Shown here: one piece after another, positions 33,900 through 44,971 of the stretch
Position numbering within the stretch: position 1 is the first letter of the stretch
Layout of the letters: every line of letters starts with the position of its first letter
Assembly: GCA_020881915.1 (NCBI GenBank)
Contig: JAJFPB010000014.1
Coordinates: 1-64,000, forward strand
DNA from: Paramyrothecium sp. XJ0827
Lineage: Eukaryota; Ascomycota; Sordariomycetes; Hypocreales; Stachybotryaceae
Direction: 5' to 3'
DNA: 64,000 bases
Translations under genes and position numbers: made by a program
Notes under the pieces: model-generated
What the model was told of the DNA's origin: nothing
Databases searched by the model: none
Seen by the model: only the letters and a program-made list of their open reading frames with translations

Positions 33900-35506
33900 T
33901 TACGCCAGTCCGACGGCTGTCTTGCACCGACGGACGACCTCGGCCCACATGGCATCGCGGCCGCTTCGGGTACGCTGCACGGCGTCCTTGTTCTCCTCGG
34001 CGCGACGCAGCAGGTACTTCATGCACTCTCCGGTGGTGCCCCACGCCAGGTACTTGTAGACCGGCAGCAGGCCGACGCTTCCAAGCGTGGCCTTGCGGGC
34101 CTGGCCGGCCTCGACCAGCTCGCAGCTGACCTCGTCCGCCATTCCCTGCAGCTGCGCGCAGGCAATGTCCGACTTGCTCTCGCCGGCCTCGCAGATGGCG
34201 CGGGCACGGCGCACAGAGTCGGCGTTGTGGGTAGCCAGGAGCAGGTGAGCCGCGGGGTACTCGCCGGTGCCGATGACGTTGGCACTCCACTGGCGGGTCA
34301 GTACGCTGGCGGCCATGGTGTCGTAGCACTCATCGGTGTCGGCCTTGGTGTCGTGGAGGCGGTGGCGGGGATCGGTGTGGAGGTAGGCGCCGCGGACGAG
34401 CTTGACTCCGAGGGTGAAGCCCTCCTTCTGGGCAAGGGCGAGGTGATTGGAGAGGACTTCGGGGGCGCACTTCTTGTAGGCCTGGTAGGTGGCATAGACG
34501 GTGGCCATGGTGGGGTCGGTGTTGTACTTGCGGGCGAAGGCCATGCTCCAGTCGTCAATGCCGTCCTGAAGGCTGTCCTGCTCGGCGTCGATGCCGAGGC
34601 GAACGCCACGTTGTTGGGCGAGCTTGCAGATGGAGTCGATGGCCTCGCCAAGCACGGGAGTAGGGGGAAGGCGCTCGGCCAGTCTGTACAGGGCCACGCT
34701 TCCAGCACCAGTGAACCTGAGAGAAGATCTTGTTAGTATCCTTTGTCCTTTTAATAAAAGATATCATGGTTTGGAACATACTTGACTCCGACAAAATCGC
34801 CAGGCTGGGCCATCTCGACGGTCTTAAGCACACCCTCGGTCCAGGGCTTGATCTCGGACGCGATGTTCTCGGGGGTCTCCTCAACGGAGTTTCCGGCGTT
34901 GAGCGACTTGACCTGGGCCTCTGTGAGGACGACTTCCCTGGCGTAGGTGAGGATGACGCCATTGAAGCCGATGTCCTTGAGGCGGCGGATGGTGGCTCGG
35001 ACCTCGTTGGCGTTCTCGCCGGCGCAGAACTGGGCGTAGAAGGACTTCTTGAGGAGGTAGCGCAGGACGGGGTTGCGGTCCGGGTTGAAGACGGGGCTGG
35101 TGGAGTGGGCGAGCAGGCCCATGACGCGCAGGGAGGGCGGCAGCAGAAGCGGCGAGGAGGAGACGACGGTGGTGGCGAGGGAGCGGAGGATCATGCTGAG
35201 GGGGAGGACGGACAGGGGCGCGCGGGCGCTGGGCTCCATGGCGGGTGGGGGATCCGGGATGGGGAGGCCGGTGAGGGTGGATGTTCTCTTATCGGAGGAG
35301 TGGATGTGCCGCCGTTGTTGTTGATGCTGCTGGGTGGAGGATGTGGTGACGGGGCGGTATGACAACAGCGAAGAGGAAGAAGAGTAGGCCATAGCTGCGG
35401 GGGACTGGCGGGCAGCTGGCCGGACGGCCGCCTGTGAATCATGGCATCGCAGGACGTGGAGGAGGGGCAGCCGGTGACTGCGGCCTCGGGTGGTGGCGGC
35501 GAGCAT
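33900..35506 (-). CDS. Mitochondrial proline dehydrogenase (FAD)
   Basis: Oxidises proline to pyrroline-5-carboxylate with FAD in the mitochondrion, the first step of proline use as nitrogen or carbon source (yeast PUT1, Aspergillus prnD). Exons are 35506-34782 and 34716-33900; the 65 bp intron has a GTATGT donor, ACTAAC branch and CTCAG end, giving about 513 aa. The N-terminus is rich in Arg, Ser, Ala and His without acids, fitting a mitochondrial presequence. The TIM-barrel catalytic part shows GIDAEQDSLQDGIDDW, GVKLVRGAYLHTDPR, a TGEYPAAHLLLATHNA stretch and the C-terminal YLLRRAEENKDAV with the substrate-binding arginines. An alternative start at an internal Met (MAYSSSSS) would shorten the presequence. 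It is tail-to-tail with Cgi121, separated by only 177 bp. Confidence 0.92.
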
Positions 35507-38500
35507 TTGCCGTGATGGGATGTGACTGTGGACGATGTCGTTTTCTTGGTCAGCTTTGGTATGATTGGTTGTGGTATCACGGCCTCTGATCTATACAAAA
35601 GATCAGGTAGCCGAGACGGGAAAGATAGATTTGCTTTGGTTGTTATTGCTTCGTGGCCCGTCGAGGAGGGACGGGAGGTGGTTTATTATAGCCATCATAG
35701 CTTGAGTTGGTGGGCGACTTACACGATGGGCTAGAATTGATAGTGAGGTGTACGGGGGGGCGTGGGCGCAGTCGGGGTGCAAGGCACGATACGGGGAATC
35801 TCTGACGGCATGGAGACCCCTCGTGACGTTTGGCGCATGCCGGGACCTCTCACCTCACCTCATCCCTTTTTCGCCGTCGTCGCTGATTATGCCACGCGTA
35901 GCCGAACCCTTATCTTTGGGGGAGTGGACGAGGATGATGCGTCAGGGGGGCGTGGATTGAGAGACCCAGATACAGATACAGTTTAGGATACCTTGGTCAG
36001 GATCAGGTTTATCTCTTGGTTTCTTATCTGATATTCACGTCTCTTTCTGCACATTGGGCGAGGGCTTACATGCAGCAGTTGCTGTAAAAGTGCCAGGAAG
36101 GGTCGGCATCTGCTCGCATGCGTGCATGGGACCACACCCCCCTCGCCGTGCCTCTGGGTCTACGTCTCACCAAACGCACCCCCCCAAGGGCCCCTCACCA
36201 CGACAATTAAGCTATCCAAAAACTTCCCGCGAAGAGCCGCGCCGCAGGAAAGGATCCAGAACACGATCCAGGGGTGGGAGAGGGGCGGCCCACGCCGTTT
36301 ACGGACGGGCGACTGCTCGAATCGTACATGCAACGAGAGAGAAAGAGAGGAGGCTGATACGGGGCATGGGCTGGATGGTGGGGAGAGGGACTGGCTGGGA
36401 TACTGGGGCCCAGCTTTGACGTTGAGGATTTGTCCCGACGCAGGCCGTTCTGGGGACCCGGCCACGTTTTGGAGGGGCTGCGGTCCGGAGCTTTGTCAGT
36501 GGTTGGGTAGGTAAGGGTAAGGTGCCTAGCCTGGTCACAGTGCCTACGGTAAGATGGGTAGTAATGGGCCAAACTGAGGACCCTCTAATTACTAAGGAAT
36601 GGAGAAAAGAGAGAAGAAAAAAAAGAGAGATTGTGCTTCTCTGGTGGAGCGAGGCAGAAGCACCACCCAGCTAGAGTCGAAGAGAGTCAGATCAGAGGAG
36701 GGACCCAGTCAGTATGATGCTTAGACGCGGCATTCCCGTTATCATGGAGGAGAGGAGGTCCACGTCGGCGCAAAGAAAAGCTCCGGGTTTCGGGGGGCGG
36801 GCGTCTAAGTGAGCGAGAGAATGAATGACTGGTCCACCCTTATCATTTCGTTTCAATGGACTTTGGCCTGCTGGGTCCCCTGGCTGGTTACCCATCACGT
36901 GGCTCCCCGCATAATGCGAAATTGAATGTATTAAAGAAATCTAAAGAAAAGAGATCCATGCTGAATGGAAGCTCTTTGCGTTTGCTGCTCGCTCCAACCG
37001 CAGATAGCCGGTGCTCCACTCCCAATTCAACCAATCACACGCCCGGAACACCCTCCGATGGAGTCGTCGGGCGCGGCAATTCAAGGCTGAAGATCGATCG
37101 TTTCTTTGGCTTTCTCGTGGGCTTGGCACCTTGTTAGATCTGGTGATGGCTTCCCCCTTGCTTGCTGGTTTTGTTCTCCATTTGTGGTTTCGATTGAGCA
37201 ATGGCAATCCCGAATCGGGCCCTCCGATGTTCGGCTCCTTTTTTTTTTTCATTCTTCTTTCTTCTTCTGCCCCATCCCATGAGCTTGTTCCCACGGGCCG
37301 GGGCGGTCGCTACTGGATCCCCCACCTTTCACCAGTTTCTGCTATGTAAGCTACCTACCTACAGCACTGTAGGAGAAGAGGGCTACCGTCGGTATAAACG
37401 CCGTGGTCCACTGGCGCATGTTTCTAGCGGCTGGGGACCCGGTGGAGTTCCGTTGCGTAACCAAGTGCGTGCTTTGCGTGAGAGACTGCTCGTCTAGCTA
37501 GTGGCCCAACCCACCGCGGCGGTGGGAGTTGCGCCTGGAGTAGGACCGACGATGGCTTCAACTGCGGATATTGGTGTTTCGGTCATCGTCGGGTCAAGCA
37601 CGAGCTCCGTTGATGTCTGGCCCCAGCCAAGCTCATGCCGCCTTGTATTTCCGAGGACGGCATCGGCTTTGCGCATGGTTAGTAAAATGCTTTGACTGCA
37701 TACACTAACATACCTCACCTTACTCTGTTCATGCTGATTCATACAAGTCACCCGACCTCCTGCACCCCATGTCTCGTCCTGAACCCTCCCTTCGAACCTA
37801 GCACACTGTATACCGCGTATGCAGCACGCATTCCACGACTTTCCGTACCCGCGCCTCCTTCGCCATGTGACCACAAAGTCCGCATGCATTGACAGCTGCC
37901 CCAGGGTTGGGGCTCGAGCTCGGCAGGGGCCCGACAGCCGGGCCACCCATAGGGAAGCAGAGCCGGTGTGTGTCTGCTTGGAAGGGGTGCATGGTGGCGC
38001 TGGGGAAATCGAGGGACCCCCTGCAATGCTTCTGTCTTGCTCTTGTGGGTACCCCATTTATTCCATCGTCATCCATTACATGAACACAACTTCGGCCCTC
38101 GCCTCTGCCACTACGGCTCGCGGTCCCTGAGCACTGCTGCAGGGGATCGTGGAACAGTCCTCTCAAAAATGTGGCCAGGTTGTGCGACTTGTTGTGCTGT
38201 TTATGTCATAGGCGTGCGATCAGAAACGCGGCACGTGGTCATCACGCCAAGCCATGACTAATGCATGGACCGCATTGCTTCGCACCTGAGCTCGATCGAT
38301 GACAAGTCCCCCTTACAACCACCGTGAAGCTGCTCGTTGCAGTCTCTTTTTCCAAATTGTAATGCCCGAACTTTCCATTTTTATTGATACCAGGGGAGTA
38401 CTGACGCTTGCTTTTGCAAGTACAACACCACAATAATATCTAGACCGCGCGAAGATGTAAGATGCGGCTGCCTTACATCGTCTTAGTCAATGTATTAGTC

Positions 38501-39398
38501 CCCAAAGTAATTCTTCACCATGGAACGCAAATTATTATATACTTGACTGCATGGGAATAGCCAGATATGGAGCCGTCCCACAGTATCTTTGTCAATGTGT
38601 CGGTACGCAGAGTAACTTCGGAAGCGTTTGAGGCAAATGCACCGTATGTCCTTCTCAACTGCTATCAAGGACAGGATGTCTGGGATGCCGGAACACGGGA
38701 GTAATCACAGCCAAAAACAAAAACAAAACAAAGAAAGATTTTTTTTTTTTTTAGCACATGGCATTCGGACAACCAGGTTGTCCCAATCTGTGATCAATGG
38801 AAGCGTTTTGCATGAGGTTAGAACAAGAACTACGGTAAGTGGCGGTGTGCGTTGAGCATCAAGAGCATCACCAGTTTTTGCGCTCTGTCTTGTCTCATTA
38901 GCGGCACCACCCACCCTCCTCTCCGCAAACTTTCAAGATCGTCTGTCAGGTAGAGACAATGCCGGCTACCAGCTCCCCTGTGCACCATCATGCAGCTTGT
39001 GACCAGGAACTTTCTCTACTTTGCATTCCTTTAGAGTACTTTGCTAATAGAGCACGAAATTCCACAGCATAACCCGCAGGCATGACGAAATTTGAAGCAA
39101 TAGAAGTTACGAGAAAAAGAAAATACAAATGAGGATTCTTAAATTAAACTATCCATGATTATAATAACCAGATAGAATTAGTGTTAAAAGAATATATATA
39201 ATGATTCTCCTTGTTAGCAATCCATGCGTAAAAAGCAATAGTCTGAAGATTGATGTTGGTGCTGTCTAGGTCGGGTCACATAACCCTTTATATCTCTAGC
39301 ACCTATACAAACCTTCGCTGCAGGTCTAGCCTAAGAATATATAGAGGTATTAACTAGTGTATTTTGTTCTGGCCTGGAAAAAACTAATGTTACAAGTG
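35507..39398. other. About 3.9 kb gene-poor region, A+T-rich toward its right end
   Basis: No gene is firmly supported. The left part (35507-37490) is the proline dehydrogenase upstream region with many overlapping small frames. At 37494-37666 a minus-strand frame of about 55 codons starting at MRKADAVLG looks exon-like, with a TACTAAC sequence just upstream, but I could not join it to anything. A hairpin-forming palindrome lies at 38454-38479. A T-run is at 38740-38753. From about 38990 to 39400 the DNA becomes A+T-rich. It may hold worn transposon or gene remains. Confidence 0.4.
38454..38479. repeat. Perfect 8-bp inverted repeat with 10-base loop
   Basis: GATGTAAG at 38454-38461 is mirrored by CTTACATC at 38472-38479. 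Outside the palindrome, related text recurs: the segment following 38482 and the segment following 38587 share the pattern GTCAATGT-T, then AGTAA-TTC. It could be part of a decayed mobile element. Confidence 0.5.
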
Positions 39399-41048
39399 CT
39401 ACTTGATAAAGTCCTCATGTCTTTTTGGGTCATAGCCCATTAGGTTTTTGTACTTGCATGTCTTCATGTAATGACCAGGCTTCCCACAGTTGATGCACTC
39501 GTAGTTCTCCCTTCTCCTATCGCGAACCCCCTCAACTGTTCCACACGGCACGCGGCATGTACGCAGATTATGATTTTCATAGCCACATCTCTCGCAGTAT
39601 TTTTCGTACCCCTGAAGAGGATAAATGGGAGTTTCCGGAGGTTGGGCTGCTGGTTCTTAGTAAATACTTAAAGGTGCAATAGCAAACTTACAAGAAAAAA
39701 GAGCACGCTGGGGTTGTGGAGGCCTTCCGGTCGCGGATGCCTCTTGAACGAGCTGTAGAAGATAGTGGCGAATTTTATAATACTCGTCATCATGCCACCG
39801 AAATTTAACCATTTCGGAATGTGTTCGATGTATGGGACATATATGTTCGTCTTGTGCCTGTTTTTGGCCCCAACTAGTTGCCGAAGCCTTTGTGACTACC
39901 ATCACTCTGGGCCCTATCATCTTCCATTCACCTCTCTTGTCCTATTTATTTAGCAAATGTGTAAGAAAATAATGAGAAGATACACACCTTCTGAGCTGTT
40001 GGTGATTTTTCCGTCTCATAGAAACTGAAGATCTTCATCATGGAGTCGTTCCCGAGAGCATGATCAAAATCTCGTCTCAGTCCACTTGTAAATGAGCTAT
40101 TTAACCTACTGATTGATTCGATCAAGAAGCGATTTGGTCCGTCTCTCACCATAGGAGGTAGCCCGCTGATGTCCATTCCGTCGTGAGGAACACCAAAGAA
40201 AGCAATTCCGCTCACCAACTGCAATAGCTTCTTCTCTTCATTTTCTGTGGACTTCGCCAGCATGACTAGGAGCTGGATAAGATGACTTAGCAACGTGAAC
40301 GAAGGGCAATCAAGATACTGCGCCGCTTACCCGCTTGACAATCAAACCTCCCAGGCTGTGAGCTATGAAGACGATTGGTCGAAATGTCGATTGAGTCGCT
40401 AAAGCTATTAAGCTCCCACGAAATGACATTGCCAAATCATCTAAACATTGTGTAGAGTTACTGTCAAAGACATCAGAATTGTACCCATAGGTCATGATTC
40501 TCGCTAGTGGCGGGCTGCCGGCTTCGCTGTAAGGTAACGAGTCTCGTAGCCACATGCAACCATCGTGTTTGTTTTTGAATGATCCAAAAGCATGGCCACC
40601 GAGACCGGATATTGCCACGATACTAAAGAGATTAGCCTATGATTTCGTTGATTGTTCGCCCTGCTTACTCGACACGGTGTTTCTCGTTAGGTTGGGAGAC
40701 AAGCACAGTCCATCCATCAAAGTCGATGTCCAAATGTAATGTGACTGCTGTCCCATGAACTGGGTGGGATAGATAAATGGTACATGGCCTTCCTGGCGAA
40801 GGTAACGGTAGGTTGTGACCACTACCTCCCAGGGTTATTGTAGCAATTTTTGAGGGACCATAGGTGTATGGAGCCAGCGAGTGGACAGTCAACCTTGCAA
40901 GAGTTAATTGTTTGGCCAAGAGTGTCTGCAGTTCTTGAAGGTTAAAGTCTTGGGGCACGCCCTTGACGCGGATTGTTCTATCACCCATACTCAAGAGGTG
41001 GTATGGTGGTCTCCAGGTCGGCTCCCGTGCAATTGCAAGGTAGGGCAT
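39399..41048 (-). CDS. SesB-like alpha/beta hydrolase fused to two CCHC zinc knuckles
   Basis: Five exons: 41048-40669, 40622-40331, 40272-39988, 39941-39692 and 39649-39399. The introns are only 46, 58, 46 and 42 bp and every junction keeps the frame, giving about 485 aa. Residues 1-125 resemble the small N-terminal domain that precedes SesB hydrolases in fungi (TIRVKGVPQDFNLQELQ). Residues 127-400 are the SesB-type hydrolase: ISGLGGHAFGSF, MTYGYNSDV, the nucleophile elbow AHSLGG with Ser at about 216, AFFGVPHDGMD, and THSEMVKF with the likely catalytic His at about 360. Such domains usually head NLR proteins in heterokaryon incompatibility. Here, in place of NACHT or NB-ARC, the last exon codes two zinc knuckles: Cys421/424/His429/Cys434 and Cys454/457/His462/Cys467. 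An alternative start at 40988 removes 20 residues. The protein appears intact. Its role in recognition is inference. Confidence 0.82.
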
Positions 41049-41439
41049 AGATGAGGCATTCACTTAGGCTGAAGTGGTAGATGGGCTGAGGCTCTGCTTA
41101 CCAACCCCGCATTTCTGAATTAGGATGTACACGGCTGTTCAGAGGTTTATTAGGCACCAGGCTGAGATGCAGTCAGGCTGGCAGTACGTTTGTTAGCCTT
41201 GGCATATATCCCATCCTGAGCGTTTTGTTCGTACCGCAGAAAAACAGACAACGAGGGCTTCCAAATATCAAATTACGAGTGTTTTGTAACGTAAGGGAAC
41301 CGGCTCTGATGAGACCAGTTTAAGAATTAAAATGCTGGTCAAAATTTCAAATTCTTTGACATCGGCCACACTCAATACAAATAGCTAAGCATTTAGGACC
41401 TTCTTACTGCATGCCTCGTGGAAATTATACAAGGCATGC
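41049..41439. promoter_or_regulatory. A+T-rich upstream region of the SesB-like gene
   Basis: About 390 bp upstream of the SesB-like start codon, leading into a decayed phosphotransferase gene. No motifs stand out. A further upstream exon of the SesB gene is possible, because an in-frame extension continues to about 41063. Confidence 0.4.
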
Positions 41440-42012
41440 TGGTATGCTTGAGAAAGAGATAGATCGCTACTGCGAGACCAAGCTGCCGTTGCGCTCTCGC
41501 CCACAGCAGCGGGCAACGAGAGGTTCTTCTTAAAGCACGCAGACGATAGAGAAGACCACAAACTGGTAGATGAGGACTACAACATCACAGGGAAAATTGA
41601 TTGGCAATTTGCGCGGTTCGTACCAGCCAGCGAGGCATTCTCACCATCCCTCATTACTGCTGATCTTAACATGCTGTACAACGGCACAGCTGATCCGAGT
41701 CCAAATGACGAACTGCTTACCGCTAAGTTGCGGGCTCGAGGTAGCGAAGATCTCGCCTCTGTGGCTACCGGCAGCGAACTGGCCCGACGGTTTCACTTTG
41801 GGCTTGCATTTGGGTTGAGCAAAGGTGAAGTGCTTCGACTGATTGGGGCATAGTTAGCCCTGCTTCGCTCAGAAGATGGAAAGACGGCGTCTCCAGTGTC
41901 TGACGAAGAAGTGAATGCATAGCTTGCCGAGGAGTGGCAGATGTGTTCTGGAGAAAGCTGGATGGGAAAAGTCCAAGAGTTGCTAAAGAAACTCGATGGT
42001 GTGTCTTCGTAG
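41440..42012 (+). pseudogene. Decayed phosphotransferase (APH/choline kinase-like) gene
   Basis: Reading from 41521 gives the C-terminal half of a fungal aminoglycoside-phosphotransferase-like protein: FFLKHADDREDHKLVDEDYN, then NITGKIDWQFARFVP, with the kinase-like metal-binding segment (GKIDWQFA), and ELARRFHFGLAFGLS. The frame is broken by a TAG at 41851. Homologous-looking text continues in the same frame beyond it (LAEEWQMCSG, KVQELLKKLD) through a second TAG near 41917, to about 42012. Upstream of 41520 the matching frame shifts and reaches a stop at 41449, and no N-terminal half or start is recognisable. Two in-frame stops and a missing 5' half mark it as a pseudogene. Both stops are TAG, compatible with C-to-T change of CAG, the kind of change made by repeat-induced point mutation, but two sites are too few to conclude. 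Confidence 0.75.
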
Positions 42013-42478
42013 ACAGAAACAACAAACTTCGTAGTGATGCTTAATCACTATGCTTACAAGCCTTGCCTCTGCCACGCCAATCGCAATTCCAAACAGCGAA
42101 CCTCTGTAGTCGAGCAAATCATCAGCTTCCCATTACGTATGACGTTTGCGAGTAGGATATTTTTGGGGAATGTGACGAGGCGCCGTCTCCATCATCGACC
42201 ATCACCGCAGGATGAGACATGGACTCACCACCGACATCACTTTTACCCGCAGTACAGAGTATGTTGATGCATTAACACCATCAGCGGTGGCATTGGCTGT
42301 GCATTACTTTGAAACTCTATAATAAGAGTTAAATTTTCTTACTTTTTATTTTATAAAAGACTTTAAGTGATTTCCTTTGAAGGAGAGACTTCCAAGTCAG
42401 GTCACTCACTACATCATACACACCGCCGTATTGTGGTATTCAAATTAAGGTAGAATACATTCCCAAGACATGTTGTTG
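42013..42478. other. A+T-rich spacer
   Basis: Lies between the pseudogene and the 3' end of the C2H2 gene. The part at 42300-42370 is strongly A+T-rich (long T and A stretches). I see no gene. Confidence 0.5.
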
Positions 42479-44971
42479 TTATCCATCAGTCTGGTTTGAC
42501 CCATATGTAGAGTCTGCGACCTCCTTACTGCCACTCCACGGCCAATCTGTCGTCGAGGATAGTGGCATCATGACGTCCAATTGTTCCATCTCACCCAGTA
42601 TGTTCAGGCTGTCCATAGCCTCCGTGCCCCAAGGTCCGCGTGAGAAAGGTGCCTGTGGGTCCATGGAACTTGCGAATTCCTGAACATTGCCTTTTTCAAG
42701 CATGAAGCTCTTGAAGGTTTCTAAAGCCTCTTCTTTGACAATTTCTGCCAGCATGAGCTTTGCCTGATCTGAAATGATTTGGAACTCTAGGTTTAGCTTC
42801 GACAGAATTCGTCGAGGGAGATTTTCCGCGAGGTATGCCTCGTACTCAATCGGGTCAACAACATTGGTCAAGGAGCTCTGGAAATCTGCGTGTTCGAAAT
42901 CTGAAATACGCTATTAGTAACGTTGAAACCAAGGAAGCAAGTTCTTGCGTAAGGCACGTACACGGACTCGGAATCGACGACTTGTCTACTTCTGGGAAAA
43001 GGATAATGTAGATCTGCTTCCATACGTCTTTGACTGAGGCACTACTACCCTTCCGAGTACGACTTATCTCGTCCCATTGAAGCTGCGTTATGAACCCCAT
43101 CCTTCGGTCAGACTCATTCACTGGACATGGAATAGCTTGTCGAAGATGGTCCTGGAGTAGGCGAGCACTCTCGAGGATTTCGCCGCATCGTTGACACACA
43201 TGTTCGTTAAAGTGCCTTCGCTTGAGGTGTTCCCTACAAAATCGATTAGAACGCTTTCCCAAAAAGCGCATTTCATGGCTTACTTCATCCGGTGTAGTCC
43301 ATCAAAGCCTGGGCCAAGACAAGTCCTCGACGTAGAAAACTCGACAGGATGCCTCTTCATGAAGGGGCAGACAATCTTTTGGTTTTGCGCTGAACTAACT
43401 TTGGGTCGTTTCTTCCTATGAGACTGCGACTCCTCGTCTTCATCTTCGTCGTCACGGCTTTTCTGACTCTTCGATTGGCCAGCTCTTTGGGTGTCTTTGG
43501 CATCGCGCCCGCGCGAATACTGTGCACTAGCTTGAGTTTGTGATTGTGCTGGAGCCCGTGCCCCCTCAGTATTGCTTCCTGAAGCAGCCCCTTCATTCTT
43601 TGCTCTAATACCAAATTGGCGATCGATCAGAGCACCAAAAAACCCTGTCAAATAATTGGTGATTTGTCCGGCCTTCCTGCCAAGAATCACTTCCACAATA
43701 TCAATGCCAGCTTCTGATGCAAGTGACTCTTCTAGCGCCGACGTTGTGAGGCTTGAATCGTCGGTACAAGTTCCATCCGGCTCCTCTTCAATTTTGCTTG
43801 TTGCAGTGGAAGACTCCACTTGTTTAGATGGGCTGCTCCAATCTTTCCCGGACTGGCTATACTGCTCAGCCAAAACATCTTCGCTTGACTCTGCTTCATC
43901 TGTTTTTATGGACGATGCTGGTAATTCACCATGGGTTTGGCGAATATGATCGTCACCGGTTCTCTTATTGTCCTGGAATGGGAATGCCATAAGGGAAGGA
44001 CTGATCGATGAAGGCATGGTAGTGTCACCACGATGAGACCTCGAGGCAATATTGACTGGTGGGACGGCAGGTTTCGTGTAGCCATCAGAAAGAAAGCGAT
44101 CCATCACTAGAGCTTTGCCCAGATCGTCCATAGGAGGTTTCGGTGGTGTGATCCCTGCGCTGATAGGCTCGGGCTCAAATGTTGATCTGGCTAAGCCAGG
44201 AATGGGCACTGAACAGCCTTGTGTTTGGACGGTGCTGGGGACATCGAGATGCTCGACGGGCTTTTCTGTATTGTGCTTATGCCCTGGTTGTTGCCGCCCG
44301 AGAAGATGCTTACTATGGAGCTCTTGACGGTATCGCCTAATGCGAAGTCATGTTAACATAGATGTTTCACATGCTCGACACAAGGGACAGGTTTACCTTG
44401 TCGACGATGCCGAACTGTGGGGCTCTGCAGCCTTCGTGTTCCGCTCCATAGTCTGTTGCGCCTGCTGCTGCTTGGCAGCCAATGAGTTGATTTTCTCTCG
44501 TGCTTTTAGTAAAGCGCTATTGTCCTGCTGCTTGAGCTTTGCTCGGATGTCGTAAAGAGCCATGAGCGTGGATGCGCGCTCAAGATCATCATCCAGCTAA
44601 AAAGGAAGATGAGCTTAGCGACAGCAAACATTGTGAAACCCCCCTCCCTCCTTTTGAGAAATAGCTGGGGAGAAAGAGATGTACAATAATCCTACATTAT
44701 ATTCGTTCTGCTGAGTGTTGCCGGGGTTAAAAACCGTAGGAGATCCGTGAGGTGTATATGAACTGGAGGAATCATTGAGCATGGAACGGCCATACGTATC
44801 GAACTCGGGCTGAGATCCAGGGCCAAAAGACGAGGCACGCCTCTGGGATGTGGAGGGTTGAAGCTGATGATATGGGTTCGTTGTAAGGCTGGTCTTGGGA
44901 TTCTGGTTACCTGACTTAATGGCCGTGTCGTTCGCAGCTAAGATGCCTTCGAGGATAGCGTTCGTCGACAT
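42479..44971 (-). CDS. Fungal C2H2-type zinc-finger protein of unknown function
   Basis: Five exons: 44971-44696, 44596-44397, 44336-43284, 43233-42962 and 42900-42479. Introns of 99, 60, 50 and 61 bp all rejoin in frame, giving about 740 aa. The N-terminal exon is Ser/Asn/Gln-rich. Exon 2 codes a coiled-coil-like segment (LDDDLERASTLMALYDIRA, then KINSLAAKQQQAQQ). Exon 3 is a long disordered acidic/Ser-rich region ending in basic QSHRKKRPKV, a likely nuclear signal. The zinc-finger block spans exons 3 and 4: IVCPFMKRHPVEF, LHRMKEHLKRRH, then HVCQRCGEILESARLLQDHL. This arrangement belongs to a widespread fungal family with a CPFYKR-type first finger whose function is not established. The DNA-binding or protein-binding target is unknown. 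It lies beside the SesB-like gene in an accessory-looking stretch. Confidence 0.83.

Noticed and set aside
39399..39649. Zinc-knuckle exon considered as a retrotransposon gag remnant
   Set aside because: It joins the SesB frame through a proper intron in correct phase and has its own stop. No reverse transcriptase, integrase or LTR is seen nearby, although an ancient gag origin cannot be excluded.
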